Below are positions 32,562 to 41,306 of a stretch of DNA of 42,093 nucleotides, one piece after another (the stretch's first letter is position 1; the number at the start of each line of letters is the position of its first letter). The stretch comes from an uncultured Lachnospiraceae bacterium. GTDB lineage: Bacteria; Bacillota; Clostridia; Lachnospirales; Lachnospiraceae. The position numbers were made by a program, and so were the translations under genes. Location: the NCBI GenBank assembly GCA_910588845.1, contig CAJURU010000026.1:1-42093 (forward strand). Reading direction: 5' to 3'. Under the pieces are notes generated by a model. That model did no database searches and was not told the origin of the DNA. It saw only the letters and a list, made by a program, of their open reading frames with translations.

Positions 32562-34217
32562 TTACATCAAGTGCAGCTTCTTGGAAATCTTTATAATCAG
32601 ATTCCCCATTGGAAAACTTCTAAGCTCTTTCTCACGCAGCCCGCGCAGAAGCAGAAGCAACACACCGTAAACACATACACCGATTACAATGGAAACAGAA
32701 ACTGCAACTGCATTGATACCCAAAAACTTCATCAGCAGATAGTATATACCATAGACCGCTCCGCCCATGATTGCCGCACAGATACAGGGGACAATAAATG
32801 TCCGTGGAATTTCCTGCCGGTAACGGAGGTGTTTGCGGATCGCCCTTCCATTGAGTACGCACATCAGGAAAGAAAAAAATGTGTTTGCCCACACAACAGC
32901 ATAAATATTCATGTCCAGACCATACATCAATGCTACCAGAACGCCCATATGTAATACCAAGGTGATGATTGCATTCCTTACGGGGACATTCATGCGGTTG
33001 ATACCCTGTAAGATACCGTTGCTCAATGTTGACAAAGAATAAAATATAATGGAGACGGCGCCTATCTGCATCATTCGTTCCGGCATTTCACGGTCGTCCT
33101 GAAACAGAAGCTGTAAAATAGGCGAGGCCAGCACAGCCATACCCACCGCGCAGGGAATGGCAATTACCATCACAAAGCGAATAGAGTATCCAACCTTCCG
33201 CCGCACTTCCCGCATATCCTTTGACGTATATGCCGCCGATAAACTTGGTACGCTGGAGGCGGCAACTGCCGAGGCTATGGCAATAGGCACGTTGACTAAT
33301 ACCTTGTATTCCCCTACATAGATTCCCCACATCGTGCTGTAATCCAACGATTTGTAGCCCTGTTGTCCTGCAATCTGCTTGAATACGCTGGTATCCAAAA
33401 AAGACGTAATATTGTAAATCGTAGTACTCAGCAGCACCGGCAGGATTGTCATGATAAGCACGCTGAAAATCCGTCCATAACTCTCTGTTTTTCCGGTGCG
33501 GTTAGTTTTGGCCGACTTTATAAATCTTGTACGGTAGAGGATAAACACTACAATTGTAAACAACAGCGCGACAAAAGCGCCAGCGCCCGTTCCCAATGTA
33601 CCGCCCGCCGCACCGTAGGCTTCCGCGTAGGTGGCGGGGTTTCCAAGAACTGCGCCAATCTTTGTACCATATTGAAACAGCATATAGGCCGTCCACACAC
33701 TGATTACCGCATTTATAATCTGCTCAATTAACTGCGACATGGCGCTTGGCATCATAGTTCCCATCCCTTGGAAAAAGCCTCTGACGACACCAAGCAGCGC
33801 CACAATCAAAAGCGTTGGCGCCAATACCTTCAAAGCAAAAATACTCAGTGGTGTATTTACAATATAGGTCGTAATGAATCCCGCCCCAAAATATACAGCC
33901 AGGCCTGCCGCACTTCCAGAAATCAGCGCAAATAGAAGCGCGCCTTTGAAAATTCGGTATGCATTTTTCTGCTGTCCCTTCGCCATCCTTGCCGAAACCA
34001 GCTTAGAAACGGCTACCGGCAGACTGTAGGAGGAGATCAACAGCAAAATACTGTAGATCTCCATAGCTGTTCCATAATAGTCATTTCCAATATCGCCGAT
34101 AATGGATTTTAAAGGAATCCGATACAACAACCCTATAATTCGGCTGATAATAGACGCAACTGCCAAAATCGAGCCCTGCACAAGGAAATTGGATTCACGT
34201 TTTCTAGTTCTGCTCAT
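32562..34217 (-). CDS. SpoVB/MurJ-type polysaccharide flippase
   Basis: A 551-residue protein of the MOP exporter superfamily with about 14 membrane spans. The first helix (NFLVQGSILAVASIISRIIG) with its GSILAVA...SRIIGLLYRIP pattern and YYGTAMEIYSILLLISSY are typical of the SpoVB/YtgP/MurJ branch, which flips lipid-linked wall precursors or polysaccharide units. Which substrate it moves (lipid II or a spore-cortex precursor) cannot be told from sequence. It follows the DUF3048 lipoprotein gene by 22 bases and precedes a 112-base AT-rich gap. GAGG lies ahead of the ATG. Confidence 0.85.
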   Translation of the reverse strand: MSRTRKRESNFLVQGSILAVASIISRIIGLLYRIPLKSIIGDIGNDYYGTAMEIYSILLLISSYSLPVAVSKLVSARMAKGQQKNAYRIFKGALLFALISGSAAGLAVYFGAGFITTYIVNTPLSIFALKVLAPTLLIVALLGVVRGFFQGMGTMMPSAMSQLIEQIINAVISVWTAYMLFQYGTKIGAVLGNPATYAEAYGAAGGTLGTGAGAFVALLFTIVVFILYRTRFIKSAKTNRTGKTESYGRIFSVLIMTILPVLLSTTIYNITSFLDTSVFKQIAGQQGYKSLDYSTMWGIYVGEYKVLVNVPIAIASAVAASSVPSLSAAYTSKDMREVRRKVGYSIRFVMVIAIPCAVGMAVLASPILQLLFQDDREMPERMMQIGAVSIIFYSLSTLSNGILQGINRMNVPVRNAIITLVLHMGVLVALMYGLDMNIYAVVWANTFFSFLMCVLNGRAIRKHLRYRQEIPRTFIVPCICAAIMGGAVYGIYYLLMKFLGINAVAVSVSIVIGVCVYGVLLLLLRGLREKELRSFPMGNLIIKISKKLHLM

Positions 34218-34239
34218 AGAAATTCCTCAATAAAACTTC

Positions 34240-35367
34240 CTACTGTTCTGTTGCCCTTGCCTCTGATAATTCTTCTTCTGTTGCATAAACGCCAAATCGG
34301 TCTTTGTAATCATTACGCGCGATGCAGACCCAGGTCTTGCCCTGGTTGATGGTAATCTCATTCCCGCTTTCGTCAAAATAACGTGCTGGAGAATCTTCAT
34401 TGTCTTTGGTCCAGGTAACCTTTTCCATCTTACCATTCGTAAAATAGTAGCCATCCCCGCCGGAAAGTGTGTCAATGTCCATATAGCCGTTCTCGTCCTT
34501 GTAAGACCAGTTGCAATACTGGATGATGATGTTCTTTACGGCAAGCTGCGCATCGGTTGCGCCGTCAATTTGCTTATCTTTGAATTCATAACGGTAATAC
34601 AATCCGTCCTCGCTGTTATAGACAAACCAAGGTTTATTTACAAAATACCCGGGGCTTACAACTAATGCGTCTTCTCCGCTAAGCTGTACCTGTGCGTCAT
34701 CGTCTGCAAACTTGTAATGACCGCTGTAGTTGTCGGAAAGCTCTGTTCGATAACCCATCTTCTCAATGCCGGCGTTGACGCCCTCTCCGCTGGTAAATGC
34801 ATTGTGCGGCGATTTTCGTTCCGGGTCACGGTAGAACATAATAGGCTCAATAGAAGAATCCATACCGCTCAGGTTGTGCACGTCCTCTCTCGCAAGAATT
34901 GGCTCCGCATAGACCGCTTGTCCATAATGCGCATAAATGGCGTCAAATTCTCTTGCATAGAAAATGAAGTAATGGCGGCAGCTGCGCACAGAACCAATCT
35001 TTTCAAGTCCGCTGTAATCCTGGAAAATTGCCATTAAACGAGTATAGGAACCCTCCACGGGTACTTCATAAATAACATCTGCGGAAGAAATCCCATATTG
35101 CGGCAGTGCGTCGGAAGTATTGCCGATCATGACTGCCAACGGCCTTTTCTTTGCCAGTTCTTCATCAATCCACTCTCCGGTAAGATAACTTTTGGCCATT
35201 CCTTCATGGGTATCTGCCGGCTCGGGCTCCGGTTCGGGCTCGGGCTCCGGTTCCTCGGCTTCCTGTACCGGTTCGGGTTCCGGCTCTGGTTGTTTCTTCT
35301 TTCCGCACCCAACAATTGTGCAAAGTACACAGATTGCCAAGAGCAGATAAATCATACGTTTCTTCAT
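34240..35367 (-). CDS. DUF3048 (YerB-type) lipoprotein
   Basis: A 375-residue secreted lipoprotein of the DUF3048 family. The signal sequence ends in the lipobox IVGC with Cys21 as lipid anchor. A Pro-Glu repeat linker follows (about 27-50), then the DUF3048 domain: RPLAVMIGNTSDALPQYGIS near 75 and YEVPVEGSYTRLMAIFQD near 98 are family blocks. The family has no established function in Firmicutes. I use the ATG at 35367 because GGAGG lies seven bases upstream and the signal peptide begins there; the longer frame to 35457 is not needed. It follows ybeY after about 100 bases. Confidence 0.88.
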   Translation of the reverse strand: MKKRMIYLLLAICVLCTIVGCGKKKQPEPEPEPVQEAEEPEPEPEPEPEPADTHEGMAKSYLTGEWIDEELAKKRPLAVMIGNTSDALPQYGISSADVIYEVPVEGSYTRLMAIFQDYSGLEKIGSVRSCRHYFIFYAREFDAIYAHYGQAVYAEPILAREDVHNLSGMDSSIEPIMFYRDPERKSPHNAFTSGEGVNAGIEKMGYRTELSDNYSGHYKFADDDAQVQLSGEDALVVSPGYFVNKPWFVYNSEDGLYYRYEFKDKQIDGATDAQLAVKNIIIQYCNWSYKDENGYMDIDTLSGGDGYYFTNGKMEKVTWTKDNEDSPARYFDESGNEITINQGKTWVCIARNDYKDRFGVYATEEELSEARATEQ

Positions 35368-35467
35368 AGTGATTCCTCCAAAATTTTTATTTTTAATTCT
35401 GTAATGTATCATCAGCATTCGCCGTTTGCCGAATGCGTGAAAGCAAGCTTCCTGCAAGTAACTTATA

Positions 35468-35962
35468 TTATCTTAAAATTCCCATTTGACACAGTATTTT
35501 ATTCTGTTTTGCTTCCATTATCTGAGCATCCTCCTGCGTCATATGATCATATCCCAATAAATGTAAGAGACTGTGCAAAATAAGAAACGCGTATTCTCGC
35601 TTTTCACTGTGTCCAAATTGCACCGCCTGTTCTTTGACTTTGTCAATGCACAGTACAATGTCTCCCAAGAGCGCTTCTCCCGTATCAGGGTTAAAATTAT
35701 CTTCATCCTCCTCAAGATTAACAAAATCCCCTGGCGCAGAATAGCTGATTAAGGGAAACGAAAGAACATCCGTGGGGCCGTCTATCTGACGCTGTTCCTT
35801 ATTAATTTGCCAGATTTCTTCTAATGACACCAACAACAAATTCACCTCTGCCTCATAAGGAAAATTCTCTGATGTTAAAGCCGCCAGCACCACCTCCTCA
35901 GCAAGCAGTCTATAATCAAATGCAAAGGGGACTTTCACTTCCTCTTCCAATGTCAACGTCAT
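35468..35962 (-). CDS. ybeY: Endoribonuclease YbeY
   Basis: YbeY is a zinc-dependent endoribonuclease for 16S rRNA 3'-end maturation and ribosome quality control. The zinc motif HSLLHLLGYDH gives His130, His134 and His140; TDVLSFP at 64-70 and LLGDIVLC at 98-105 are the other conserved blocks. The 164-residue length is typical. It starts four bases inside the preceding HD-like gene. The order phoH-(HD)-ybeY matches phoH-yqfF-yqfG in Bacillus. Confidence 0.95.
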   Translation of the reverse strand: MTLTLEEEVKVPFAFDYRLLAEEVVLAALTSENFPYEAEVNLLLVSLEEIWQINKEQRQIDGPTDVLSFPLISYSAPGDFVNLEEDEDNFNPDTGEALLGDIVLCIDKVKEQAVQFGHSEKREYAFLILHSLLHLLGYDHMTQEDAQIMEAKQNKILCQMGILR

Positions 35963-37263
35963 AGCAGCTTCGCCTCCTTTATAAGATAATCCCTGATTTT
36001 GAGATACATATTCATACCCAGGCCGGATTTATCATAAAGGCCCGCCGCAGAGTTCTCATTTAATGTCTGGTATACAATGATATCCTGATTCCAGGAACTT
36101 GAGAGCGTACCCTTATCCAAAACATCGAACTTCGCAACCACGCTGTCCACAATGTGTACAATCGCAGATTCCACGGTCGATGGAAGCTTTTTCTCCCCAT
36201 TGTACTCTTTTAAGATTTCGATAATCTCCCCGGGAAGATAATTGATACGCGCCAATGCCACGCCGTTTTCCACATACGGTTTGCCGTCCATTCTGCCAAG
36301 CCGGTAATAAAAACCGCCCGCCGCCGCAACGTAGGGGTCTGCTGCAACGATCCTTGCACATTTCTCGGAAATCTGCGATACTTTCTTCGCATGTTCATAA
36401 TCTGCGCTGGAAAAACGCTGCATTTCACGCACCAGACCAAAGTTCTCTGATAAAATCTTCTTTAACGCCTGTTCCCTGGTCTCTCCCGGTTTAGACGAAC
36501 AGATATGGTAAAGCCAGATCGCTCCGGCCGCCGAGAGAACGCCGTTGCAAAGCGCATATATCATTAAATCTTTTTCTAACCTTCCTGAGGATAGATATGA
36601 AAACACCATAACAACAGCAAATGTAAAGAGGAACAGAAAGGCCATGCCCCATCGAGAATATTCGTTCTTATCCAAAAAGGATGACGCAAAACATCCGCAA
36701 AGCAACAGCAGCAAAAAGAACAGCAAGATATATATATCTTGAGAACCGCATAACATATAGACTGTACAGTGAAACACTCCTGATACCATGCCGAAAACAG
36801 GGCTTACTACCATAGAAATAGCCATGCTTAAAAGTAACGCCGGGCGCACAAATTCCGGCAGGTATAAAAATAATACTGCCACCACGCAAGTCATGAGGTA
36901 AAATACTGCCAGTTTCCTGTAATCACCCAATTTTTCAAACAACCATTCCTGTTTTAACCTTTGGATTTCCAAGGCCGTGACAAACAGTATCGCATAAAGT
37001 AACCCTACAAATAATAGCACAATCTGCCGTTCCTGAGACTGCTCGCTGATTATCCCGGCAAACCCGCCTTCTAACACGGTGCAGGCTGCAATCAGCAGGA
37101 TCAAAAATTTACGGTATCTGAAATCATGTTCCCCTGTCCATCTATCTTTTACGTTTTCTGTCTGTTTATCTTTTGCAGTTTCTGTCACTGTCTGTTTATT
37201 TTTTGCGGCTTCTGCCCCTGTCTCGGTTTTTGTCTTTGCTTCCTCTTCTCTCTTGTTTCTCAT
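35959..37263 (-). CDS. PgpH-position HD-like membrane protein, catalytic residues lost
   Basis: A 434-residue protein in the position of pgpH/yqfF, the c-di-AMP phosphodiesterase. It has a charged Lys/Thr-rich start, about seven spans between 52 and 254, and a C-terminal HD-like domain (about 285-430). It lacks the extracellular 7TMR-HDED domain of standard PgpH (about 700 residues). In the HD domain His291 (YEHAKKV) and Asp373 (HIVDSVV) remain, but the HD pair is Tyr320-Arg321 (GFYYRLGRM versus CFYHDIGK), the later HH pair is Tyr354-Asn355 (EYNGE versus QHHGT), and the intervening His is missing. Hydrolysis is therefore unlikely. Its start overlaps the end of phoH by 68 bases; GAGG lies three bases upstream. 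Confidence 0.8.
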   Translation of the reverse strand: MRNKREEEAKTKTETGAEAAKNKQTVTETAKDKQTENVKDRWTGEHDFRYRKFLILLIAACTVLEGGFAGIISEQSQERQIVLLFVGLLYAILFVTALEIQRLKQEWLFEKLGDYRKLAVFYLMTCVVAVLFLYLPEFVRPALLLSMAISMVVSPVFGMVSGVFHCTVYMLCGSQDIYILLFFLLLLLCGCFASSFLDKNEYSRWGMAFLFLFTFAVVMVFSYLSSGRLEKDLMIYALCNGVLSAAGAIWLYHICSSKPGETREQALKKILSENFGLVREMQRFSSADYEHAKKVSQISEKCARIVAADPYVAAAGGFYYRLGRMDGKPYVENGVALARINYLPGEIIEILKEYNGEKKLPSTVESAIVHIVDSVVAKFDVLDKGTLSSSWNQDIIVYQTLNENSAAGLYDKSGLGMNMYLKIRDYLIKEAKLL

Positions 37264-38206
37264 ATTCCTCGTAAGCCTTTACTATTTTTTGTACCAGAGG
37301 ATGCCGCACAACATCACTGCTTGTCAACTGGCAAATGCCAATATCCTCCACACGCTTTAGAACTTTAAGCGCCACATCCATGCCTGAAACGCTGCCCGGC
37401 GCCAGGTCTTTCTGTGTGGCGTCGCCTGTCACAACCACCTTAGAGCCAAAACCGATACGCGTCAGGAACATTTTCATTTGGGCAGGCGTAGTGTTCTGAG
37501 CCTCATCCAAAATGATAAATGCATTATCCAACGTCCTTCCACGCATGTATGCAAGCGGTGCAACCTCTATCAGCCCCTTTTCCATATTCTTCTGGAAACT
37601 TTCCACGCCCATAATTTGATACAAAGCATCGTACAATGGACGTAAATAGGGGTCTACTTTGCTCTGCAAATCTCCCGGCAAAAAGCCCAATTTCTCTCCT
37701 GCCTCTATGGCCGGACGCGTTAAGATAATCCGGCTGACCTCTTCACTTTTAAATGCCGTTATCGCCATGGCCATGGCAAGGTACGTCTTCCCAGTCCCTG
37801 CCGGCCCTAAGCCAAAGACAATCATCTTATCACGGATTTCATCTACATAACGCTTCTGTCCTAAAGTCTTAGGTTTAATGGGCTTGCCATTAATCGTATG
37901 GCAAATTAATTCTTTATCAATCTCCACAATCGCCGATTCCTTCTCCTCAAACGTCAAAGAAATCGCATAATCCACATTCTGTTCCGTAATGCGGTTGCCT
38001 CGTTTTGACAATTCAAACAACTGCTTAAAAACGCGCGACGCTTTGCTGACATCAGCGTCTTTGCCTAAAAGTTTCAAACTGCCCTCGCGCAAAACTACGG
38101 TAATCCCAAATGCGCGTTCAATCTTTTTCATATATACGTCAAACTGTCCGAACACATTGGCTATATGCTCTGCCGGTATATCAATCGCTGTCTCCATCAG
38201 ACTCAT
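37196..38206 (-). CDS. phoH: PhoH-family ATPase (PhoH-like, YqfE/PhoL type)
   Basis: A 336-residue PhoH-like P-loop ATPase, predicted to act in RNA metabolism with YbeY. Walker A GPAGTGKT is at 134-141, with RPAIEAGEKLGFLPGD near 164-179 and the Walker B region FIILDEAQN near 233-241. The N-terminal 110 residues form the usual KH-like lead. It starts 26 bases inside the end of yqfD; ATGs at 38206 and three codons later are both possible. The C-terminal tail is strongly basic (RGSKDKNRDRGRSRKK) and overlaps the start of the next gene. Confidence 0.93.
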   Translation of the reverse strand: MSLMETAIDIPAEHIANVFGQFDVYMKKIERAFGITVVLREGSLKLLGKDADVSKASRVFKQLFELSKRGNRITEQNVDYAISLTFEEKESAIVEIDKELICHTINGKPIKPKTLGQKRYVDEIRDKMIVFGLGPAGTGKTYLAMAMAITAFKSEEVSRIILTRPAIEAGEKLGFLPGDLQSKVDPYLRPLYDALYQIMGVESFQKNMEKGLIEVAPLAYMRGRTLDNAFIILDEAQNTTPAQMKMFLTRIGFGSKVVVTGDATQKDLAPGSVSGMDVALKVLKRVEDIGICQLTSSDVVRHPLVQKIVKAYEEYEKQERRGSKDKNRDRGRSRKK

Positions 38207-39443
38207 CTTCCATCTGCCCTTCCTGCGGTAGGTCTGTCATACTGGTTGCCTTCCGTGAGCCTATCGGTTCAATAACTTTTAAGCTGCCGGAAGCAGTACA
38301 GTTTTTCCCATCCGTTACTATCATAACATTATTTTCTATAATTTGTACCCCTTTTTCTGATAATTCCTTACAAAATTCTTTTAATTTTTCATTTGCAAGC
38401 GTCTCAGCTTCCTCTTTGGTGTATTGCTTTGTCTCTACCTGATACTCTCTGCGCGTCTCTCGAAGAAGTATCAGCGGCAGATAAAATGTATCGCCGATTT
38501 TCAGATCGTACTCATCTGTAATAGTATCATATTTTTTTAATTTATGCAAAAAATGGGGAAAAGTAAATTGGCTGTTTAAAATACGAATCCCATAGGCCGT
38601 GCTTTTTTTGTCCGTATAAACTTTATCTTCATACTGAAGCGGAAAGCTGTCATGGTAAGAATATTGTGTAATACCAAGGATATCTGCATCTGATACGCAA
38701 TACTGATAGTTAGCGACTTCCCCGGCATCATTCAATACCGGATTCTTTCCCTCCACCAGCAAGTCTCCCGGCTTGACCCTCGCGCCTTTTTCTACCTTTG
38801 GCGTGCCCGCACGGGTAAGGATGCTGTGGATTTGCGCTTCCTTGTCAGCCACTAAATCGCTTGGCGTAGCAGTTTCTGACTGCTGCTCTTGTGCTTGCTG
38901 GTTCGTGGCAAGATTTTCCTGGATATCAATAATCAACATTGTACCATTCAATTTGGCCGATGCCCAGATAATGTCTTCATATCCGGCACGCAATTCTTCC
39001 TCTATCTTTTCACAGTCTATTTTGCTTTTTAAGAGCCCATGATATACCTTTTTTTCCTCCAAAAATTTAATAATGCTGCTATCCGTCTCGTGAAGATTTC
39101 CATTGACTTCAATTCGCCAGACAAACAGGGACATCACATACAAAAGTGCGCAGCAGAGTACGATACCTGCAAAAAATAGTTTGCGCTTGCGGTAACGGCG
39201 CATGACAAACGGCAGTCCTGTCCGCTCTATAATGATGAGTTTTGTCCTTGTTTTCCTTAAAATAGGCTTTAACTGCCGAAATCCTTGAAGGCTGATGCAG
39301 AACTCATACTGCTCCTCATGGTATTCCAGATTCCAAATCAGGATATTGCGGCTGCTGCAAAGATTTAAAAAACGCTCCGGCGCATAACCGTAAAGCCTGA
39401 CCCGCACATAACCCTGCATATACTTTACTTTATCAATCAACAA
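38181..39443 (-). CDS. yqfD: Sporulation protein YqfD
   Basis: A 420-residue YqfD-family protein, conserved in spore formers and linked to mother-cell functions during engulfment. It has a small N-terminal domain (1-75, with RVRLYGYAPERFLNLC), one membrane span at about 88-108 and a large outside domain (110-400) with a 'RAGTPKVEKGARVKPGDLLVEG' type beta block (residues given in parts: TRAGTPKVEKGA, VKPGDLLVEG). The start is TTG at 39443 with GAGGGG eight bases upstream; an ATG lies eight codons in. It follows yqfC by 12 bases and overlaps phoH. Confidence 0.92.
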   Translation of the reverse strand: MLIDKVKYMQGYVRVRLYGYAPERFLNLCSSRNILIWNLEYHEEQYEFCISLQGFRQLKPILRKTRTKLIIIERTGLPFVMRRYRKRKLFFAGIVLCCALLYVMSLFVWRIEVNGNLHETDSSIIKFLEEKKVYHGLLKSKIDCEKIEEELRAGYEDIIWASAKLNGTMLIIDIQENLATNQQAQEQQSETATPSDLVADKEAQIHSILTRAGTPKVEKGARVKPGDLLVEGKNPVLNDAGEVANYQYCVSDADILGITQYSYHDSFPLQYEDKVYTDKKSTAYGIRILNSQFTFPHFLHKLKKYDTITDEYDLKIGDTFYLPLILLRETRREYQVETKQYTKEEAETLANEKLKEFCKELSEKGVQIIENNVMIVTDGKNCTASGSLKVIEPIGSRKATSMTDLPQEGQMEDESDGDSD

Positions 39444-39455
39444 TGCGCTTACCCC

Positions 39456-39746
39456 TCATGAATCATATAATATTCCCTGAATGAACCCGGTAATCTTCAT
39501 CTCCTCATTGGTATAGTACTCGACTACGAGACGTTTTCCTATCACGCTTACCTGGCAGTTCTTGGTCTGTAAGCGTATTTTCTCCCGCGTGTAGTCAATA
39601 ATGCCTTTGTAATTTTCTATCAGCACCTGATTACGCCCCATAGCCGTTATAATCACCGCGCCGTATACGATATCCCGGGGCAGCTCTAAGGACTCAACGA
39701 TATTCGATTTTACCTGTGTCAGTTTCTTTTTCTTCCATACTCCCAT
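39456..39746 (-). CDS. yqfC: Sporulation protein YqfC
   Basis: A 96-residue YqfC-family protein found in spore formers directly ahead of yqfD. Family blocks are SLELPRDIVYGAVIITAMG (about 19-37) and NQVLIENYKGIIDYT (39-53). In Bacillus it is made in the mother cell under sigma-E; function is unknown. The upstream region lacks a clear ribosome binding site at the normal distance from this ATG, so expression may depend on a structured leader. The 174 bases upstream hold two hairpins. Confidence 0.9.
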   Translation of the reverse strand: MGVWKKKKLTQVKSNIVESLELPRDIVYGAVIITAMGRNQVLIENYKGIIDYTREKIRLQTKNCQVSVIGKRLVVEYYTNEEMKITGFIQGILYDS

Positions 39747-39776
39747 AATTAAACATATGCAGCCAACCGTTCAGCC

Positions 39777-39836
39777 ATGCATACCAAATAGAAGCTTTGC
39801 ATGCGTGCATGTAAAAGATTCTATTTGTATATGCAT
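39777..39836. repeat. Long imperfect inverted repeat upstream of yqfC
   Basis: The left arm ATGCATAC-c-AAATAGAA (39777-39793) pairs with TTCTATTT-GTAT-at-GCAT (39819-39836), continued inside by CTTT/AAAG and a GCATGC-rich apex. Only two small bulges interrupt it. It is in the yqfC leader and has no coding role. Confidence 0.65.
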
Positions 39837-39872
39837 GAGCGGAGCGCCATCTCATAAGCGAAGTTAGCAGTT

Positions 39873-39914
39873 GGCATGAGGAGGGACCCACAAAGCGGGA
39901 GGAGCCCTGATGCC
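39873..39914. repeat. G-rich hairpin downstream of pdp
   Basis: GGCAT (39873-39877) pairs with ATGCC (39910-39914), with GAGGAGGGACCC and GGGAGGAGCCC segments between them. On the minus strand the centre folds as CCCGC-TTT-GTGGG. On the plus strand ATGCC is followed by TTTT. It begins seven bases beyond the pdp stop codon, so it may end the pdp transcript, but the expected T-run is on the wrong strand for that. Confidence 0.5.
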
Positions 39915-39920
39915 TTTTAC

Positions 39921-41258
39921 CTATTCCGAAAGCGTAGTCAGCGAAAAAACGCCATCTCTAATAACTCCTTTGACCATAGGAATCGCCCCCACCGGCCCTG
40001 AGCTGATTTCATAAGCGCGCACGATTCTAGCGTAAGCCTCTTTTGCCTTTGCCATATCATTGGCATAAATTGTTGCAAGTGCATCACCAGGGCGTACCCG
40101 ATCCCCACGTTTTTTGTGAATTAAAATTCCCACGGACAAGTCCACCTCACTCTCCTTGGTGAGACGACCGCCTCCTAGCACAAGGCTAGCCAGTCCAATA
40201 TCCTCGGCAAGAATCCGGGAAACATACCCCTCTTCTGTATTCATAACCTGAAGTTGAATGCCGCCAACTGGCAAAAGCTCTGGCTGGTACACAAAACATT
40301 TGTCCCCGCCCTGCGCCTCCACAAATTCTGCAAACTTATCCAGCGCAGTCTTATCTTTGATTGTCTGTTCCAACAACTTTCTCGCCTCTTTTGGCGTTTC
40401 GGCTTTTTTAGCCGCCAATACCATCTCCGTCCCCAAAGCATATACAACCTCCATGAAATCCTGGGGTCCAAGGCCGTTTAAAGATAAGATTGCCTCCTTC
40501 ACTTCCAGGGAATTGCCCACCGCATTTCCCAACGGTTGATCCATGTCCGTAATTACCGCTGATATTTGTTTGCCGACGCTCATACCAATTTGCACCATTT
40601 CTTTTGCCAGTGCAAAAGAATCTTCCTCCGTTTTCATAAACGCGCCATTGCCAGTCTTTACGTCCAATACGATAGCGTCGGCATTTGCCGCCAGTTTCTT
40701 ACTCATGATACTTGCAGCAATCAGTGAAAGCTGGTCTACGGTTGCCGTCACATCCCTGAGCGCGTACAGTTTCTTATCTGCCGGGGCAAGGTTTGCAGTC
40801 TGTCCCATAATCGCTACCTTAATTCGATTGACATTTTCATAAAATTGTTCTCTGGACAACGCAGTAGAAAATCCTGGAAAACATTCAAGCTTGTCAATGG
40901 TTCCTCCGGTATGTCCAAGCCCTCTGCCCGACATTTTTGCCACCGGTATGCCAAGCGCCGCCACCATAGGCGTCAGGACCAAGGAGGTCTTATCCCCCAC
41001 ACCCCCGGTACTGTGCTTATCTACTTTTATGCCTTCTATTGCCGATAAATCCAACACTTCCCCGCTGTCTCTCATTGCCAACGTGAGATTAAGCGTCTCT
41101 TTATCATCCATGCCCTGAAAACAGATAGCCATCATTAACGCTGACACCTGATAATCGGGAATTTCCCCATTCGTATATCCCTCCACCATAAAATCAATTT
41201 CTTCTTTCGATAAATGACCGCCGCGCTTCTTTTTATTGATAATATCATACATTCTCAT
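39921..41258 (-). CDS. pdp: Pyrimidine-nucleoside phosphorylase
   Basis: A 445-residue thymidine/pyrimidine nucleoside phosphorylase (Pdp/DeoA), which splits uridine or thymidine with phosphate in nucleoside salvage. The phosphate and substrate blocks KHSTGGVGDKTS (81-92) and KMSGRGLGHTGGT (108-120) are intact. Length and C-terminal domain fit the Firmicute Pdp type that accepts both uridine and thymidine. No other deo genes are adjacent. The ATG at 41258 has AGGAGGG seven bases upstream. It follows the YbaK-type gene by 48 bases. Confidence 0.94.
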   Translation of the reverse strand: MRMYDIINKKKRGGHLSKEEIDFMVEGYTNGEIPDYQVSALMMAICFQGMDDKETLNLTLAMRDSGEVLDLSAIEGIKVDKHSTGGVGDKTSLVLTPMVAALGIPVAKMSGRGLGHTGGTIDKLECFPGFSTALSREQFYENVNRIKVAIMGQTANLAPADKKLYALRDVTATVDQLSLIAASIMSKKLAANADAIVLDVKTGNGAFMKTEEDSFALAKEMVQIGMSVGKQISAVITDMDQPLGNAVGNSLEVKEAILSLNGLGPQDFMEVVYALGTEMVLAAKKAETPKEARKLLEQTIKDKTALDKFAEFVEAQGGDKCFVYQPELLPVGGIQLQVMNTEEGYVSRILAEDIGLASLVLGGGRLTKESEVDLSVGILIHKKRGDRVRPGDALATIYANDMAKAKEAYARIVRAYEISSGPVGAIPMVKGVIRDGVFSLTTLSE

Positions 41259-41306
41259 GTGTAATCCCTCCTCCGCTTACATCCTCTTGCTCAGTTCTAT
41301 AACATT

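Noticed and set aside
32510..32575. Direct repeat GATAACTTT in the gap and end of the flippase gene
   Set aside because: Two nine-base AT-rich copies are expected by chance at this composition.
35223..35294. CCGGTTC/CGGGCTC repeat as a possible repeat element
   Set aside because: It simply encodes the Pro-Glu linker of the DUF3048 lipoprotein.
35368..35467. GCATTCG...CGAATGC hairpin between ybeY and the DUF3048 gene
   Set aside because: Seven-base stem without a T-run; no clear promoter or terminator could be defined.
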